From Haematococcus lacustris (Eukaryota > Chlorophyta > Chlorophyceae > Chlamydomonadales > Haematococcaceae), in assembly GCA_030144725.1 (NCBI GenBank), contig JASKMD010000026.1, positions 6,131,838-6,195,837 on the forward strand: a DNA stretch of 64,000 nt, given 5' to 3'. The notes beneath the pieces were generated by a model. The model saw nothing but the letters and a program-made list of their open reading frames with translations. It ran no database searches and was not told the origin of the DNA. Positions within the stretch are counted from its first letter, which is position 1. The number at the start of each line of letters is the position of its first letter. Below are positions 30,297 to 44,400 of this stretch, piece by piece. The position numbers and the translations under genes are program-made.

Positions 30297-33274
30297 ATGG
30301 TTGCGGCTGTGGAGGCCGAGGATGCTGCAGGCTGGCGCGGGGCGACGGATATACTGAAAATGCTGCGAACTGCGGACAGTGTTTTGCCCGAGGACGCTGG
30401 GTTGTGCAAACCTGACGTGGCCGAAGCACTTGACGCCGGTTGGTAAGATTCAGCTCGCCAATTTGCCAGCGATGCAAGCCAGCCAGCCAGCCAGCCAGCC
30501 AGCGAGAGCTGTAAGTGCCAATGCAGGTTCGGCACTTGCAGACCCTCCGTTGCTCGGCGTCCCCGCCTCACTAGCTTATTTCGCGAGCTATTGTTCGGCT
30601 GTGCCGACGCATCGCGCAACCAGAACCCCGCGTCAAGTTTGCAGGAGGGCAGTTCGGAACGCAGTGGTAAAGGCTCCGCTGGTCTATTCTCGGCCCTGCG
30701 AAGCATAGCCAGCCCAGAGGACTACACTCAGGCTCGCCTAGCTATTACAGCGCAGGCCGCGATGTCCCAGCATACGGGACAGGCGTTTCCGGAGCCTGCC
30801 ATGACGAAGCCGAGCAGCATCAGCATGCCAACACATGAAGGGGCTGGCAGCGCATTCTACAGAGAGCAGTCCACAGCATATCTGGGTCCAGGTTCACCAC
30901 CCCTGTGCCACGCAAGCGTAGTACCCCACTTGGGGACGTGGGCCCACCGACAGGTTAGATTATATCAGCCAGCAACCAGCGGCAGCAGGCACAGTCAACC
31001 TGGCAGTTTGCCATCAGACAAACATCCCAGCGAAGGCACCTCTGGCATGCGGCCAGTGCGCTCACAAGAGCAGCTGCAAGCTGACAGTGACCCCATGGCA
31101 CAGCCCCCACACAAGGCATCAAACAATGTTGACATACTTGGAGCTTCTGATAAGGCAACTGATGCAGCCTGGCGCTGGCGGTTCGCTCGGAAATGGCATG
31201 CAGAGCAGCAGCGTTGCTTGGAGGCAGATGGGACAGGCAGCTGCCATGACAAGACCGAAGATGCCTTACAATTTCTACATGCTGGAGGAGGGGCTGGTTG
31301 GCACATGCAGGTATGGTCTCACAATGTTTCCGCATCCGCATTTCGTATGCTGGTAGCTGCTCGGGCAGATACAATGAGAAGATGAGGTGGATGAGTGGGG
31401 AGCCCCTGCTCTTAAGTCAGACTAAACTGTTGCAAGCTTGCACATCTGAATGCTGTTTCGCCATTCTGTGCTGTGTAGGTCGGGGCCACCATGGGTACAA
31501 CATCAGTGGAGGGTTCCAAGCAGAGTCAAGGAACCTTGCAGGTGCGCCGCATGAGCCGCTGGCAACCATGAGCATGAAGAAAAAGCTACCATGCTCCACA
31601 GCTCAGCCGCATATCACACCCATGTCTGTTCAACCTGGCACGTGTCCGATTGTGCTGACAATGGCAGGGCCTTGGCAGCCTCACTGCCCAAGACCTACTG
31701 CTCATGGACGATGGGTCATATCAGTACGGCAGCAGCCTCATGCGTGGCGGCCAATCCCTGACCGGCCGGCCCCTAGCAGGTGGAGCAGGCATGCTGGCAG
31801 CCACCAGGGAGGTCGCCAGCATGAACCGGCGTGCTGTGCAGCTGCTGGCTCAGCAGCAAGAGCTGGAGCGGGCTGCGGATGAAAGGTGGCGTCAGTCCTG
31901 CGGGGCAGCCGACAACTGGATTGGTACTTACCTCAACACCGTGGAGATTGATGAGTGGTGAGCACACGCGTCCATTCTGTTACCATTGCCTATTGTTCTT
32001 ATTGATTGTGTGGAGCTCCCCAGTAACCTGCAGAACCACTCTGTACCAGTGTCTTTTTCCGCTTCGCCCTGATGCATGATGTATAGCTCAAAGTGGCATG
32101 GCATATGTTCATACCCTTGGACCTGTAGCTCGACCTTGCCTAGTAGTACATGGCATTTCATAGCGAACGCTGTATACAGCGTGTGAAAAGTTACTGCTCT
32201 GCACTTGAGGTATGGAGAGTCGCAGGCTGAGTTTGTGATGGGTTCTCATTTGCACAGGGTCTCAGCAGCTTCGGGTACATGGCACTAGAGTGGCACGCAG
32301 CTCACCATCGCAGCACTGAAGCCACCGAAGCCTTGCCGTGTGTAGGGTGCAGCAGGGTGGTGTGGCGTGTGCCCTGCCATCCCTCGCTCCATACAGGCAT
32401 CCCGCTGCACACAGGGCTGTCATGAAGGTAGCCTAATGCTTGCCGTGCAGGGGTGTCTTCAAGTTCCTGGTCCTCCGGGTGCGGGGGCGGCACGACAGGC
32501 AGCGCATCCTGCTGCGTGGCCATAACTATTGCTGCGAAGCTAGTTTATTAGAAGATGTCAATCAAAAGGTGGGCTGGCCAAACCATGGGGCTGACGGTGT
32601 GGTCTCAGCCTGGGTCCATGCAGGCCACACATTGTTGTGTGTCACGTGAAGCTGATGTCATCACATGCACCTTGTCAGTGCTGCCGGCCATGACCATCAC
32701 TCCGCATGCACCACCGAGCATGCGCCACCCAGCAACGTTGCTGTGGCCCATGCAGCCATAGACACCACGAAGAGGCAATGGTGGCCTGTGATGACCATTC
32801 ATCCCCTGACGAGTGCCCTGGCAGGTCCAGGCTCAGTGACTGTGAGAGTAGGTGAAGTCTGAGGCCCTAACGCGACTGCTAAGCACCTGTGCGCACGCCT
32901 GCTACCTCCTGTTCCTGCGCTTGCCCTGCATCTTGCTGTAGGCTCCCTGGCTTGCATGCTTCACGAGAGGCATAACTTCCCATGTGCCACACGCCCTGCT
33001 GCCCATCTGTGCCGTGCTGTTGCCGTAGATGGCCGCTATCTCCGCTCAGAGAGGCCTGGCCATGGAGGCTGTGGAGGTGATGGGTGGGGGGGTCATGGAG
33101 TGGCGCAAAGACCGTGACCGCCACGTGCACCTGCACTCAGGCTTCGTGTCCCACTGCAGCATGCCTGTGGGCCGGCCTGCCTCAGCTGCTGAGCTGCTCA
33201 ACCTAGCGGGGGTGCTGGCTCGCCAGGGCCTGGCCTCCCACTACAAGCTGTCAATTGAGGGATGCAGGGAGTGA
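30297..33274 (+). CDS. Long protein with a C-terminal Janus/PHPT1-type domain
   Basis: Exons 30297-30442, 30527-31310, 31479-31541, 31668-31957, 32451-32568 and 33029-33274 join with matching phases into 548 aa ending at TGA. The start follows a TATA box. Residues 1-420 match nothing I recognise; they are Ser/Pro/Gln-rich, with a helical part (ATREVASMNRRAVQLLAQQQ) before the domain. The C-terminal 125 residues resemble the phosphohistidine phosphatase (PHPT1/Janus) fold: VEIDEWGVFKFLVLRVRG, RILLRGHNY, AVEVMGGGVMEWRKD and VHLHSGFVSHCSMPVG. In PHPT1 a His in the strand after the RGYxW-like turn is catalytic. Here that stretch reads GHNYCCEASLLED and the His seems replaced, so catalysis is doubtful. 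The domain assignment is fairly firm; the enzymatic role is not. It converges with the SPINDLY-like gene. Confidence 0.65.
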
Positions 33275-34199
33275 GGGTGTGTGACCAGAGGGTTGTGATG
33301 AGCCCGAAGACCTATGTGGCATGCCCACCCAACAAGCCCCAAGAAACATTTTGAACCGGGCTGGGCAACAGGCTACAGGCGCTGCATTGTAGATCTCAGT
33401 TCTGGGCATGCGCAGGGATGGCTACATAGCTGCAACAGCAAGGGTGATTGCTATGAATCATGCCAAGTGCAGGGCAGTATTCCATTGTGGGGGATTGGGA
33501 AGCTGCTTGTCCAACTGCATTGTGTCTGAGCACCCAAAAGGGTAATGGGGCACAGTGGGCCCGCATGAGCGAGGTGCGGCAAATGTTGAACCTCATGCCG
33601 CTAACCACGCTTCGGCGCTATGGCGGCATGTGGGGCTGGGGATAGAGGCAGGGCAGCTCCTGGCGGATAAGCTGCTAGGCTGCTTGGTCGCCCGCTCCCT
33701 CAAGAGTTAGAAAGTTTGTGCAATGCACTTCATGACTACTATCAGATTGGAGCCTACCAGGAGTTTGATTAGTCCTGTTAAGTCGACTGCACGTACAGCC
33801 CCAACATGCATGGTGATGATGTTGATGATGGTTGACACCGCTGGAGCCGTCAGACACGCATGGTAATGCAAGGTTTGCTCAAGGCTTTCTGGCCCCATGT
33901 GGATCTCACCGCCTGAGAAGCGAACGTGGCGTCCGTCTCGAGCGATGGTGAACCCTGAACAAACGCCATCCACTGCCGCTTGGACTGTATGCCTTGGCCA
34001 GCAAACGCGCATTGAGCTCTAACTCATTGAGCTAATCATGCCCAATATCAAGCTAATTATGCCAAGCACACTTCGCCACTTACATGTGCTCGCTGCCTGC
34101 ACCCTTGGGCTGGCTACCTGACAGCTCGCTGCCTACACCCTCGGGCTGGCTACCTGACAGCGAGTAGGAGCCCTGGGAGCCAAGATGCACGGAGAGTGG
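33275..34199 (-). mobile_element. Non-LTR retrotransposon 3' fragment (about 33650-33860) in unassigned DNA
   Basis: The minus-strand stretch around 33670-33740 matches the 3' ends at 58.56 and 58.72 kb (AAGCAGCCTAGC type, and the end of the coding frame, MKCIAQTF versus LKCVTESP). The remainder, with a His-rich run, has no recognised domain. Nothing else is seen between 33275 and 33640. Confidence 0.45.
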
Positions 34200-34790
34200 G
34201 CGCAGGGCCTGATTGAATACAGCAGCAGCAGCAACAACCGCCCACCAGCTGATATACCTACATCAAGCTCCAGCACCTGGCGGCAGCCAACCAAGCAGGT
34301 ACGTGGTGGCCATCCAGCGGCATGTGGCCATGCCCTGGCCACCTGGGATGCAGTGTGGGAGTAGTACCTGCAGTTCAGCGCGGCCACTTGGGACGCGGTG
34401 TGGGAGGTGTACCTGGATCCCCAAGTGGGCACGGCAGCGGCTGAGGCTGTGCGGAGGTGGAACTCTCTCCTACTATGCTGCATTAGTAAGCAGTGCCAGG
34501 TTAACAAGTAGCCTTACTGTAGACGTAACATGCCTAAACTGGCAAGTGTGCATCCAGGACCGTTGAACGCACTTAGCACTTGTTGCCCCGCACTTAGCAC
34601 TTGGTAGTCAGGCAATAGTGACGGTGGGAGGCACTCATGCACCGTGTCCATGTGCATTGGGTATACTCCACACAGCCCATTAACAACATTTGAGTCGGCC
34701 CACTAGTGGTCCCTAGTATTCCTGCTAGTGGCCACTAGTGGTCCCTAGTGGTCCGGCTCAAATGGAGGCCCTAATGAGGGACAAGGGGGC
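34200..34790 (+). pseudogene. Internally deleted nuclease-family copy
   Basis: VAIQRHVA-like DNA leads to ATWDAVWE, a stop, and a second tandem copy ATWDAVWEVYLDP followed in a shifted frame by KWARQRLRLCGGG. The main copy has HVAVTLATWDAVW and EYLHPKWAEQKMRLHG at this place. The downstream part (34600-34790) matches the 3' region of the 29-kb copy. The RuvC-II and -III coding parts are missing, so it is a deletion derivative. Confidence 0.6.
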
Positions 34791-34795
34791 TAGTA

Positions 34796-35412
34796 GACCA
34801 CGACGTGAACTCCGTGAGCAGCTGGGTGTCGCCTCCAATTGTGCCCGACCTAGCACGAAGGAGCTGGTGGATGTCGAGACGCGATGTTACCTCGCACTTC
34901 TTCACCTAGAGTCGTTGTCCTTGACATCACTTGCAGCTTCGCAAACCTACGTCTTCAACAATATCTGGCTCACAATATGGCAATAGCGCGCCATCACGAC
35001 CGGCCGGGGCAACCGGGTCATCCAGCTCCGGCGCCGGTGCACCCACACCCGTACATTCCCTCTTTATCGTTACGAAGCACTAACGCAGTGAGCGCCAGGT
35101 ACATATGTCGTCATGAAAGACTATACACATATATTTCCATCGTTTCCTGCGGCGGATGTTTCCATTTCTGGCCGCCTAGCTCCCTCAATCACTTCTGTCT
35201 GTCTGATGGCCCACTGGGCCAGCTGGGCGGGCACTTGACTCAGGGGGGTACACCAAGCTCACACCCAGGATGTTCTGATCTTTGCAGCACAGCGCATAAG
35301 AGCTCCGCCACACGGAGCTCGCCAATTGGCATCGCTGCGACTAGGTCCCTGGTCTGTGCACGTGACTGTGTAGTGATGGGGTGTACCAGGCGGTCTAATG
35401 TGCCAGCCTTGT
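34796..35412. other. 3' flank of the SPINDLY-like gene; no gene seen
   Basis: No exon chain or motif is evident. It should contain the 3' UTR of the minus-strand gene ending at 35413. Confidence 0.4.
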
Positions 35413-38400
35413 CTACACGGGCTGGCTGAGGTGGGAGGGGCGCTGGGGAGTGGAAGGAGGAAGCGTTGAGTTGGCTGAAGGTGACATAGGCCTGAGGGTG
35501 AGGGAGTGGGCGAACGAGCTGCATGGGGGTTCGTCCACACCGATGCTATTCCCACATGCATTCATGAGGCTTGCACGACCCAGCTTGCCATGCTGCCAGC
35601 CACCTGCATCTGGAAGACTTGTCGTGCAAGCTAGGAGTGAGGTGGTGGGCTGCTGCTGCTGCTGCTGCTGGGGCTGCTGCTGCAAGGACCGGGCCCAGCC
35701 ATTGCCACTGTAATCCTTGCCCTTAGTGCGGCTTTCATCAGGGTCACAGGGGTGGGTGACGACATCCGCGGACAGGGACAGCATCATAGGGCTGCCATGC
35801 GCCGCCTTCATGCATGCGGGTGGGGCATGACCATTCAGCTCTAGGCAGCCCAGGATAGAAACCTCAGCAGCTGGGCTGCTGCTGCTGTTGCTGCTGCTGC
35901 CGCCTGTTGCTGCCTGTTGCTGCAAGCCCCTGTGACTGAGGAGAGTGCTGCGACTACGGCTGCGTAGGCTGGCCCCGCCACCACCGCCAGGGCTGTCCAT
36001 GCTGCCGCTGCCGCTGCTGCCGCTTGAGAAGGTGGCCGTGTTGACAGCGGTCAGTGAGCACAACTCAGGAGGTGGTGGCCCCTGGCTTGACTGCTCTACG
36101 GGAGGGTGCGAGGCCGCGGAGGAGGAGGGAGAGGAACAGGCAGACAGTCCCTGCTGCTGGGCAGGGAGGTGCCCTTGCTTTGCTTCCATGGCAGGGGTGC
36201 TCGCGTGATTGGCAGCCACATGCCTGGACTGCTGCGCCCATGCCTGTTGTCCAGGCTGCAGTGGCTCTAGCTGCTGTTCCAGGTGCTGATGCCCATGTGC
36301 AGAGGTGGGCATGTGGGGGGGTGTCAGCTGTAGCCATGCAGCACCGCTGGGTGCCTGATTAGGCAGTGGGACCAGCCCCTGGTGCTGTAGGGAGTGTTGA
36401 AGGTGGGGTAGGTCAGGGCTGACGCTGGGGCTCGAGGCTGCCACACTGCCTGGCTGGCCTGCTGACTTTGTAGCATTGGCTCCAGGAGAGCAACCGGCTG
36501 AGCCCACTGATGGGCGGCCAGGCTCATCTGCGCTGGCAGGGGTGCGGCAACGCGCTGGTCGCTCCTCTGGAACCAGCGCTTCTTCACCCAACTGCTCAGC
36601 AACGTAGCGGTGCCACATGCGCCGGTATTCGTGTTCTAACTGCCGCACAAAGGTGTGACCGTCGCACAGCGGCGAGGAGAGCATGCGCTGGCGCAGCGAG
36701 CCCCGCAGCTGGACCAAGCCAGCCACATCAGCAGCATGCTGCACGGCCAGCCGGACGTACTCGTCCTCGCTGCGAGCGACCCAACCCTGAGGGACAGCAG
36801 TGACACAATACGGCGCAGGGTAAGGGGGATGGACCAACAGAGGCATGACCTGACATGACCTGACCTGACCATCTGGCTCTGACGTGACTCTGACCTGGCC
36901 ACTGACCTGGCCAATCCTGGCCCCACCTCGGCTGACCTATCTAGACCTGGTTGCAGCTCAGCTGCATCTTTCTGTGGTGCTGGTTGTGACCTGTACCAAC
37001 GAAGAGGACCAACAAAAACTGCCAGCTACGGCTGTATGTCTAGTCTGCTGCAGCAAAACGCTGGCTGACCTTGCACAACATGCGTCTGGTGTGCGCGTCA
37101 TGCTTTGGTGTACATGGACTACGGTTTAGGGACACAGGTTCGAATCCTGGTAGATGTCCTGGCCATTGTGTGACCCACCTGAGCCAGGCCAACAGCGGTG
37201 AGCAGGGACAAGCCCACGTTGTGCGCGTGGCAGTGGCCAGCCAGTGTGAGGCATGGGACACCCATGTACAGCGACTCGCATGTTGTGGTCGTGCCTGCGT
37301 CACATGGCCAGGGTCTAATCAGGACATATCCAGGGTCAGCCAGGCTTTAGTAAGGCCATGCAGAGACTGAGGCCAGGCTGGCGCGAGTTACCCTTGAACA
37401 AGGAAGGGCTCCAGCAGGTGAGCAGTAGGCGAGGGCCTGACTAGGAAATGGCCAGATTAGGCAAGGTGAGGTATGGGCCATGCCAAGACTAAGACGAGGC
37501 CAACAAGGGCAAGGGCAGACCAGGGGCACAGGATGGCCATGTGGGGGGCTCTGCAGCTGAGGCTACTGCTTGATAGTTGAGTAAGGCCTAGGAAAGGACC
37601 TGGCATTGAGCAGCAGGGCAAAAGAAACTTGCCGAGTGATGCCAGTGCAAAGCTGGCTCTGACAACAAGCTCACTTAACAATGTGGTTTGGGTACCACAG
37701 CATCAGCCATGAATGGCAGGAGCAAGGGGCAGCCGCACTCAGGTTCACACAGCAGGCAAGCAGCAGCGCGGCTGCAGCAGCCACGAAGCAGCAGCCACAG
37801 CAGGGCAGGACTCACCAGCGTAAGGGAAGGGGTCCAGGGAGATGTCCATCAGGCTGTAAGTGGCCAGGTGCTCGGCATTGCTGGCAGCCAGGGGCAGCAG
37901 GTCCACCCGCCAGGACTCAATGCCCTGGCGTCACAGCAGGCCATCAGGGGCCACAGCCGCAGCCAGCACAGGCAGCAGTGAGAGCCCCACAAGCAGCAGG
38001 ATGACCCGGGGCAGCAGATGCCACACAGCATCCACCTTATCAGAAGCCGACCCCGGCTCCCTCCATCCCAACCCCATGTGACACACATGCTGCACACTCA
38101 TAGGTCACACTGCACCTGAATTGATACATTGCCCAAACCCTTGTGACGCACATACCGCACAAACTCATTGGTCACACTACACCTAAACTGACAGGTTTGA
38201 AAAGCACATCTGGGCAACAGCACCACCCCAGGGTGCACATGCAACCCCCTCCAGCCTTCTCTCCCATCATTTCCTGCTCCCTGCCTGCTGTGCTCCTGCC
38301 CTCCCGCCACCACTCCTGGCCCCCTACCCCTTGAACTTGCTGCCCCTATGGCACTTGCTGGCCCTTGCTGCTGCTGCCCCGCCCCACCCCACCTCTGCGG

Positions 38401-41400
38401 CTAAGAGCGTCAGCACATGGGCACGAGCCGTGTCGCATGCAAACGGCTTGTTTTTTAGGACCAGACGGGAGCGAGGGACAGTCTTCAGGATCTGGGCCCA
38501 CAGTTTAAGGACCTGTAATTATTCAAGAGCATCAGCAGCTGCACCTGTGATCAGTCCACAACTTTAGCATCTGCCAGCAACAGCATTGCCACTACCACAT
38601 CGACACTCCACTGGCTGCAGCTGCATGGATGGCAGTATGCCAGCAATAAAACACCACTGCAATTCCATTGACACCACCAACATCGTCACCACCAACAACA
38701 GAAACACGTCGAGCATTGTGGCACGAACGTAAGCAGATTTGGTGCAGGTCATGAGTAGCAGCAGCTGCAGCAACATGGACCGCAGGATGGCCAGCGACAG
38801 CATTGCCACTATCGAGTCATAACTATCACTTGCTGCAGCTGCATGGATGCCACTGTGCCAGCAACTGAAAACTACTGCCACTCGCACTAACACCAACACC
38901 ACTTTGTTTGTTGCAGCACTCAGGACAGCAGAAGGGGCAAAGCCGGTTTCTATGGAGTAGCCGCCGCAGCAGCAGCAGCGTCACCACCACCATTCATGCT
39001 GACCTGAAACCCACCCAACCTCCTCATGTTTCTAGGATGCTCCATTTAGTTTTCAATCCGTTTCTTCAGTGCCTGAGCGCACTTGCAGCTATTTCCCACC
39101 ATGCTCTTGTGCTGCCCTGTGCTCCCTTAGCCACTACCTCCTCCCCAGCACCTCTTGAACCGCCCCCTGGGCCCTGCTTGGCATCCCTCCTTGTCACACC
39201 CACCAAGGGGGTGATCTTGGCGAGGTTGTTGAAGGAGCCAAAGGTGACAAAGCCGGCGGTCTCTGCCGGGCCTGGTGCCACCGGGGGCGCATCCTGGGCG
39301 GGGCTGTAGCACAAGAAGCAGCCGGGCAGACGCACCAGCTCCTCCACAAACACCTGGGGCAGGGTGAGGGGTGGGGGTAAGGGGCAGGGTGGGGGGCCAG
39401 GGGAGGGGAGGGGTGGGGTAAGGGGCAGGGGAAGGGTGAAGGGATGGGGGGCAGGGAGAGGTGTGGGGTGAGGGGCAGGGGAAGGGTGAAGGAATGGGGG
39501 GCAGGGGGAGGTGTGGGGTGAGGGGCAGGGCAGGGAGGTCACACAGGCTGACATTACACTACGAGCTTGCCTGGCCTTGCCCGCGCCCCAGATCCAATCT
39601 ACCCCTACCCCTACCCCTGACTCACACAGGCCAATGATCAGTGGGCAGGCAAAGGCAGGTCTGATCAGGCAGGAACAGGTCAAGCGGTGAGTATAGACGT
39701 CCTGGCATCTGGGTTGAGGCGGCTGGCAGGGACATGGCCAGCCAGATCACTCTTTGCCCAACATCCCTCCTCCAACAAGAGTGGGCACACCCGCCAGTGG
39801 CCGACAAAGAGGCCGCCTGGGTCACTGCAGGTTCCTGCCAGGTTCTCAGGAATTACCAAAAGGCACCACCACCAGCAGCACCACCAGCACCACTGTTCGC
39901 ACCCACCACCAGCACCACCAACCCTGGCTGTTGGTGTGTGCATCCGTGTTTTCTTCTAGTGCTATACATAACATTCGCTATAGCATGCCATTAGTTATCA
40001 TAATCAGTTATGTCGCCTTGCGCCGCTGCGCCAGCTGTCAGTGTGTGCGTTCCTCCCAGCCCCACGTTCAGTGCTCACCAGCACCTGGCATGGTGTGCTC
40101 CAACCCCACCCCACCCCACCCCACCCCACCCCACCCCACCCCACCCCACCCCACTCCACCCCCACCGCAAGTCTAGCCAGCACACGCACCTGGCTAGTAT
40201 CATGTGGGTCGCAGATGGCATCAGTAATGCGATACTGTATAGAGGTCAGGCCCGTGGTGTTGGGGTACCTGGGCCAGCATGCCAGTCAGCTCAGGGCTCA
40301 CACCTCACGGTGTTGCACACTGTCTCGTCATGTCATGTCATGTCATGTGCTGTTCATCCTGTGTCCAGTCAGATGTGCCTCACGGCATGGGGTGTTGTTG
40401 TGGGGCTGGGAGCTGTGTGACCTGCAGCTGTGCCAAGCTGCTGGGCATGGACCAGAGGATGAGAGGCGGGGTCAGAGGCAGAGCAAGGCAGCCCTGCTTC
40501 TCCATGGGGCTGCAGCCAATGGGGCTGGAGGGAGCTGCACAGGGGTCCGCAGGCAGCGCCCAGCAGGCCTGGTTACCTTGCAAAGGCCCATGAGCAATAG
40601 ATCAGACTGAAGCAGGCCAGATCGGATTAGATCAGATCGTACCAGATCATACCAGATCAGATCATGTGCAACGTACTTGGCCATCGTTGTGATTATGATG
40701 GGCAGTGGCACTTGGCAGCAGCAGTCACTGACACTAGGGCTGCATGTGGAACAATGTGAGGGTCGTCCTGGGTGCTAAGGGTGCTGAGTGTCAGGAGGGG
40801 AAGAGCAGCAAGGTGCAGAGGGGTTGAGGAGCAAGTCTGAAAAACTGATGGGCTTCAGAAGTCACAACACCAGTGATGATGTGGTGCCCAACGTGCCCAC
40901 TCACTCACCCAATCCATGTAGCCTGTATAGGCGCCGGCTGCATGGCCATGGTGCCCAGCCGGTTGTTAGCCGTGTGGCCTGCAGGCAGGCTAGCACACCC
41001 ACCCAGCCAGCTGCTTACAGAGCTCTGGCAGCGCTGCAGGCCACCCTGGCCGTGTTCCATGGCCCGAGGCTGGTGCTGCCTACCCCAGCCAACAACCAGC
41101 CACAGTCTGTACAGCCAGGGGGCTCTACAGCAGCCATGCCTACAATGGAGCCTCAGTCAGGCAGTGGCTCACACCCCCTTGACAGCAGCAGGTGGTGGAA
41201 CACGGCCACAGCAGGCCCCCAGCGTGGCACATCATGCCTCGCACTATGAATGCAATCAGGGTTTAAACAACCTCAACAGCCACACTCAGTCACACCTTCA
41301 AATCAGGGCTGTGGCAGGCCAGCACACCTGCCCTGCAGGGAGTCGACAGGGGGTGGGATAACCCTCTCTCACCCTCACTCTTCCTGACCCCCGCCTCTCA

Positions 41401-44400
41401 CTCTCACTCTCTCACTCTCACCCGTGAGCTCCACCAGGATGTCAATGCGGTCTTCCCGGACCAACCTGGCCAGGTCCGGCTCACTGAGCTGAGTCACCTC
41501 ACGCCTGCACCGCAGCCAGCAGCAGGCCACAGCGCAGCTGAGGAGGAACACACCCAGGGGGCGCTCAGAAGCCCATCCCATCCCATCCCACCTCCCCCTA
41601 CTGCCCCACCCACCCACCCCCTCCCACCCCTCCCCACCCTGTTCACAGCTGCAGGCCTCAACCCTGAACCCTCATCCGAGAGCAAGCCACACCACTGCCT
41701 GCTTTATTGCTTGCAAGACAGCCAACCAAGCAACGAGCCTGCAACCAGCACCAGCTACCCGCCAGCTCCTTGCCATCAACGTGCCAGCTTCCAGGCAGCT
41801 GCCTACCAGGTGCCCCCAGCCGCCTCCACCGCGTTGCGTAGCCGGGTGGTCTTGGAGTCATGCTTAGGGGCGCAGCAGTACACCACATGCTGCACCACCT
41901 GCGGCTCCGCCTCATGCTCCCCTGGGCATGGGCCTGGGCTGCTGGGCCCTTGCTGCCCGGCACCGGCTGCGGCTGCGGCGCTGCCCTGGGGGGGCAGCAG
42001 GCGACTGGCGGCGTGCCGCTTGGGGGTGAGGTGGTGTGTCAGGGGCGCCTCCGCAAAGTATGACACGGAGTGGGTGAAGAAGTCGGGGGAGACGTAGGCC
42101 ACGCGCAGGGGCCTGAGGGAGACAGCAGAGGGGGGCGGGCAGGGCAGGGGGCAGGGGCAGGGCTGGGTTTAGCTGGGCCTGGGCCAGGGCAGGGGCCAGG
42201 GCCGGGGCCAGGGCCAGGGCCGGGGCCAGGGCCAGGGCCGGGGCCAGGGCCGGCAACTCACGCCAGCTGACCAGCGCAACTAGGTGTAGGGCGCCCCCGT
42301 TGAGGCACAGGGCACTGACCCCACCCCACACACACCCACACCCTCCTGCTCCACTGCTTCAGCGCACCTGTCCCGTGTCAAGTCCAGCTGAGGCGCAGGG
42401 ATGGGGGGCAGGGGGGGGAACAGGCCGGCAAAGCGTTTGCCCCACTCTGCGTGGGCGCTGCACACACTGCCCTCCTCCCCTGCACGAGGTTGGGGCATGC
42501 AGCAGCAGCGAGCTGACGCACTGGCAGCAACAGGCAGGTCAGGTGGGGCTGGGCTCAAGACATGCAGCCCCGTGAAGCGCTGCCCTGCAGCCGCTGAGCC
42601 ATGTGAACCCAGTAGTGAGGCACTGCCTTGGCAGCAGCAATATGATCAGCACTGCAGCAACAGCAATAGCAGTAGCACTGGGGAACTAAGGCCCCTGCCC
42701 ATGCCGCTCCCTCTGCCTTGCCCCTGCCGCTCCCTCTGCCCTGCCCCAGCCGCTCCCTCTGCCCTGCCCCAGCCGTTCCCTCTGCCCTGCCCCCACTGCC
42801 CCCTGGCCTCTGCCCTGACCAGAGTAAGTGTAGTTCAGGGCCAGCAGCCGGTTCTGGCCAGCATTGCGCGAGTCAGGCGCCAGCTCCAGGCAGCGTGAGT
42901 AGGAGGCCAGCGCCTGCACAGGTCAGTACCAGACGCTGCGGCAACTGTCAGCGGCAGCCCTTCCCAACACCAGCTACACGCTGCGGTGCTGTGCAGGGAG
43001 GCCGCCTGCTCTGCCCTGTCCTGTCCCGCCCCGCAAGCAGGACCCGCACTGGCCCTTACCCCGTCAACCATGTCACAGCCACTGGCGTCGTCTGCCACTA
43101 GGGCCATGGTTGCGTGTGCATGGGCTTGCGTGTCGTCACCCAGCTTCATGGTTACTACTGAGAAGCCAGCCTCCAGCTCAAACCCAGCCTGCCCCCCAGC
43201 CAGGCGTTGAACGACTGAAGGCTGTACTCACTGCCCCTGGTCAAGAGGTGGAGGCAGCTAGGCTGACCTCAGTGATAGCGCCAACGTCTCTCTGCAGCAC
43301 TCCCAGGTTGTTATGAGCCTCCGCATAGGTTGGGCAGGCCGTGATGGCCGCGGTCAGTAGGGTCAGCGCCTCCTGCGCACGCCCTTGGGCGGTGTAGATG
43401 ACGCCCATGTTGTTGAGGCTCTGCAGGCAGGCAGGGGGGCAGGCGGGGGGAGGGGAGCAGGCAAACAGATATATCATGCTCACTGCTCAAACAATACCGT
43501 TGGTGTAGGGATGGCCAGGATCACAGTCAGGGTCAGGGTCGGGGTCAGTGTCAGGGGCCAGGCGCTATTACTATTAGGTCTAGGCCACGGTGGGGAGCAG
43601 ATCTGGCAGCAGCTGGGGGGTACGTCACACATCAGGCCCAGCCAGGAGTGAGGCTAGGCTTGAGTTCAGGCTCAGTCCCCATGGGTCCAGTGTGGGGTGG
43701 AGGCGCTTAGGGGAGGCTGCCTGCTGCTATGACTGGTTGTCGTATAGCAAGGCATCTAGTCGATGGCATCCTCTCCCAAAGCGCTGCAGGCCCTGCCTGA
43801 AGGCCAGCGGCCTTATTCACCCCCAGCCAGCAGAGGACCCTGCAGCCTGACTGCAGCAGCTAATCCCACCTGGGGAAAATCAGGCTTCACAGTCAGGGCG
43901 GCGGCATAGCACTCCATGGCCTTCTCAAGGTTCTCCCGCCTCTGCGCCCGCCACGCAAGAAGCAGCAGGCCCACACAGGACTCAGGAGACAGGGATCAGG
44001 TGTCAGGACTCAGGAGACAGGTCAGGTCAGGCCGGGACAGCGCTGAGCTCAGGGTGGCTGTGTTCAGTGATTGTCCGGCAATTCAGGGCAGTTCAGGGCG
44101 GGGAGGGGTGGGGCGGGGCGGAGGGTGGCTGTTTGTTGCAGCTCATGCCAGCATGTTGTGCCAGCCATGCCCAGCCAGCACCATAGCAGCCACAGCCGCA
44201 GCAAACTGTGCCAGCTGCAGCAGCCACTGCAGCAACAACAGCAGCAACAACACTTGGGGGAGCAGCCCAGCAGCAGCAATCAGCCAGCCCAGCAGCAGCC
44301 TGAACAGTAGGAAGAGGCTAGGCAGAGAGGGTGAAGGAACGCACCACACCTTGTAGATGACGCCCAGGTTGTTGTGAGCCTCCGCACATGCTGGGTTGTA

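Noticed and set aside
37125..37165. tRNA or SINE in SPINDLY-like intron 18
   Set aside because: A B-box match (GGTTCGAATCC) with a partial T-arm is present, but there is no convincing A box, cloverleaf or target duplication.
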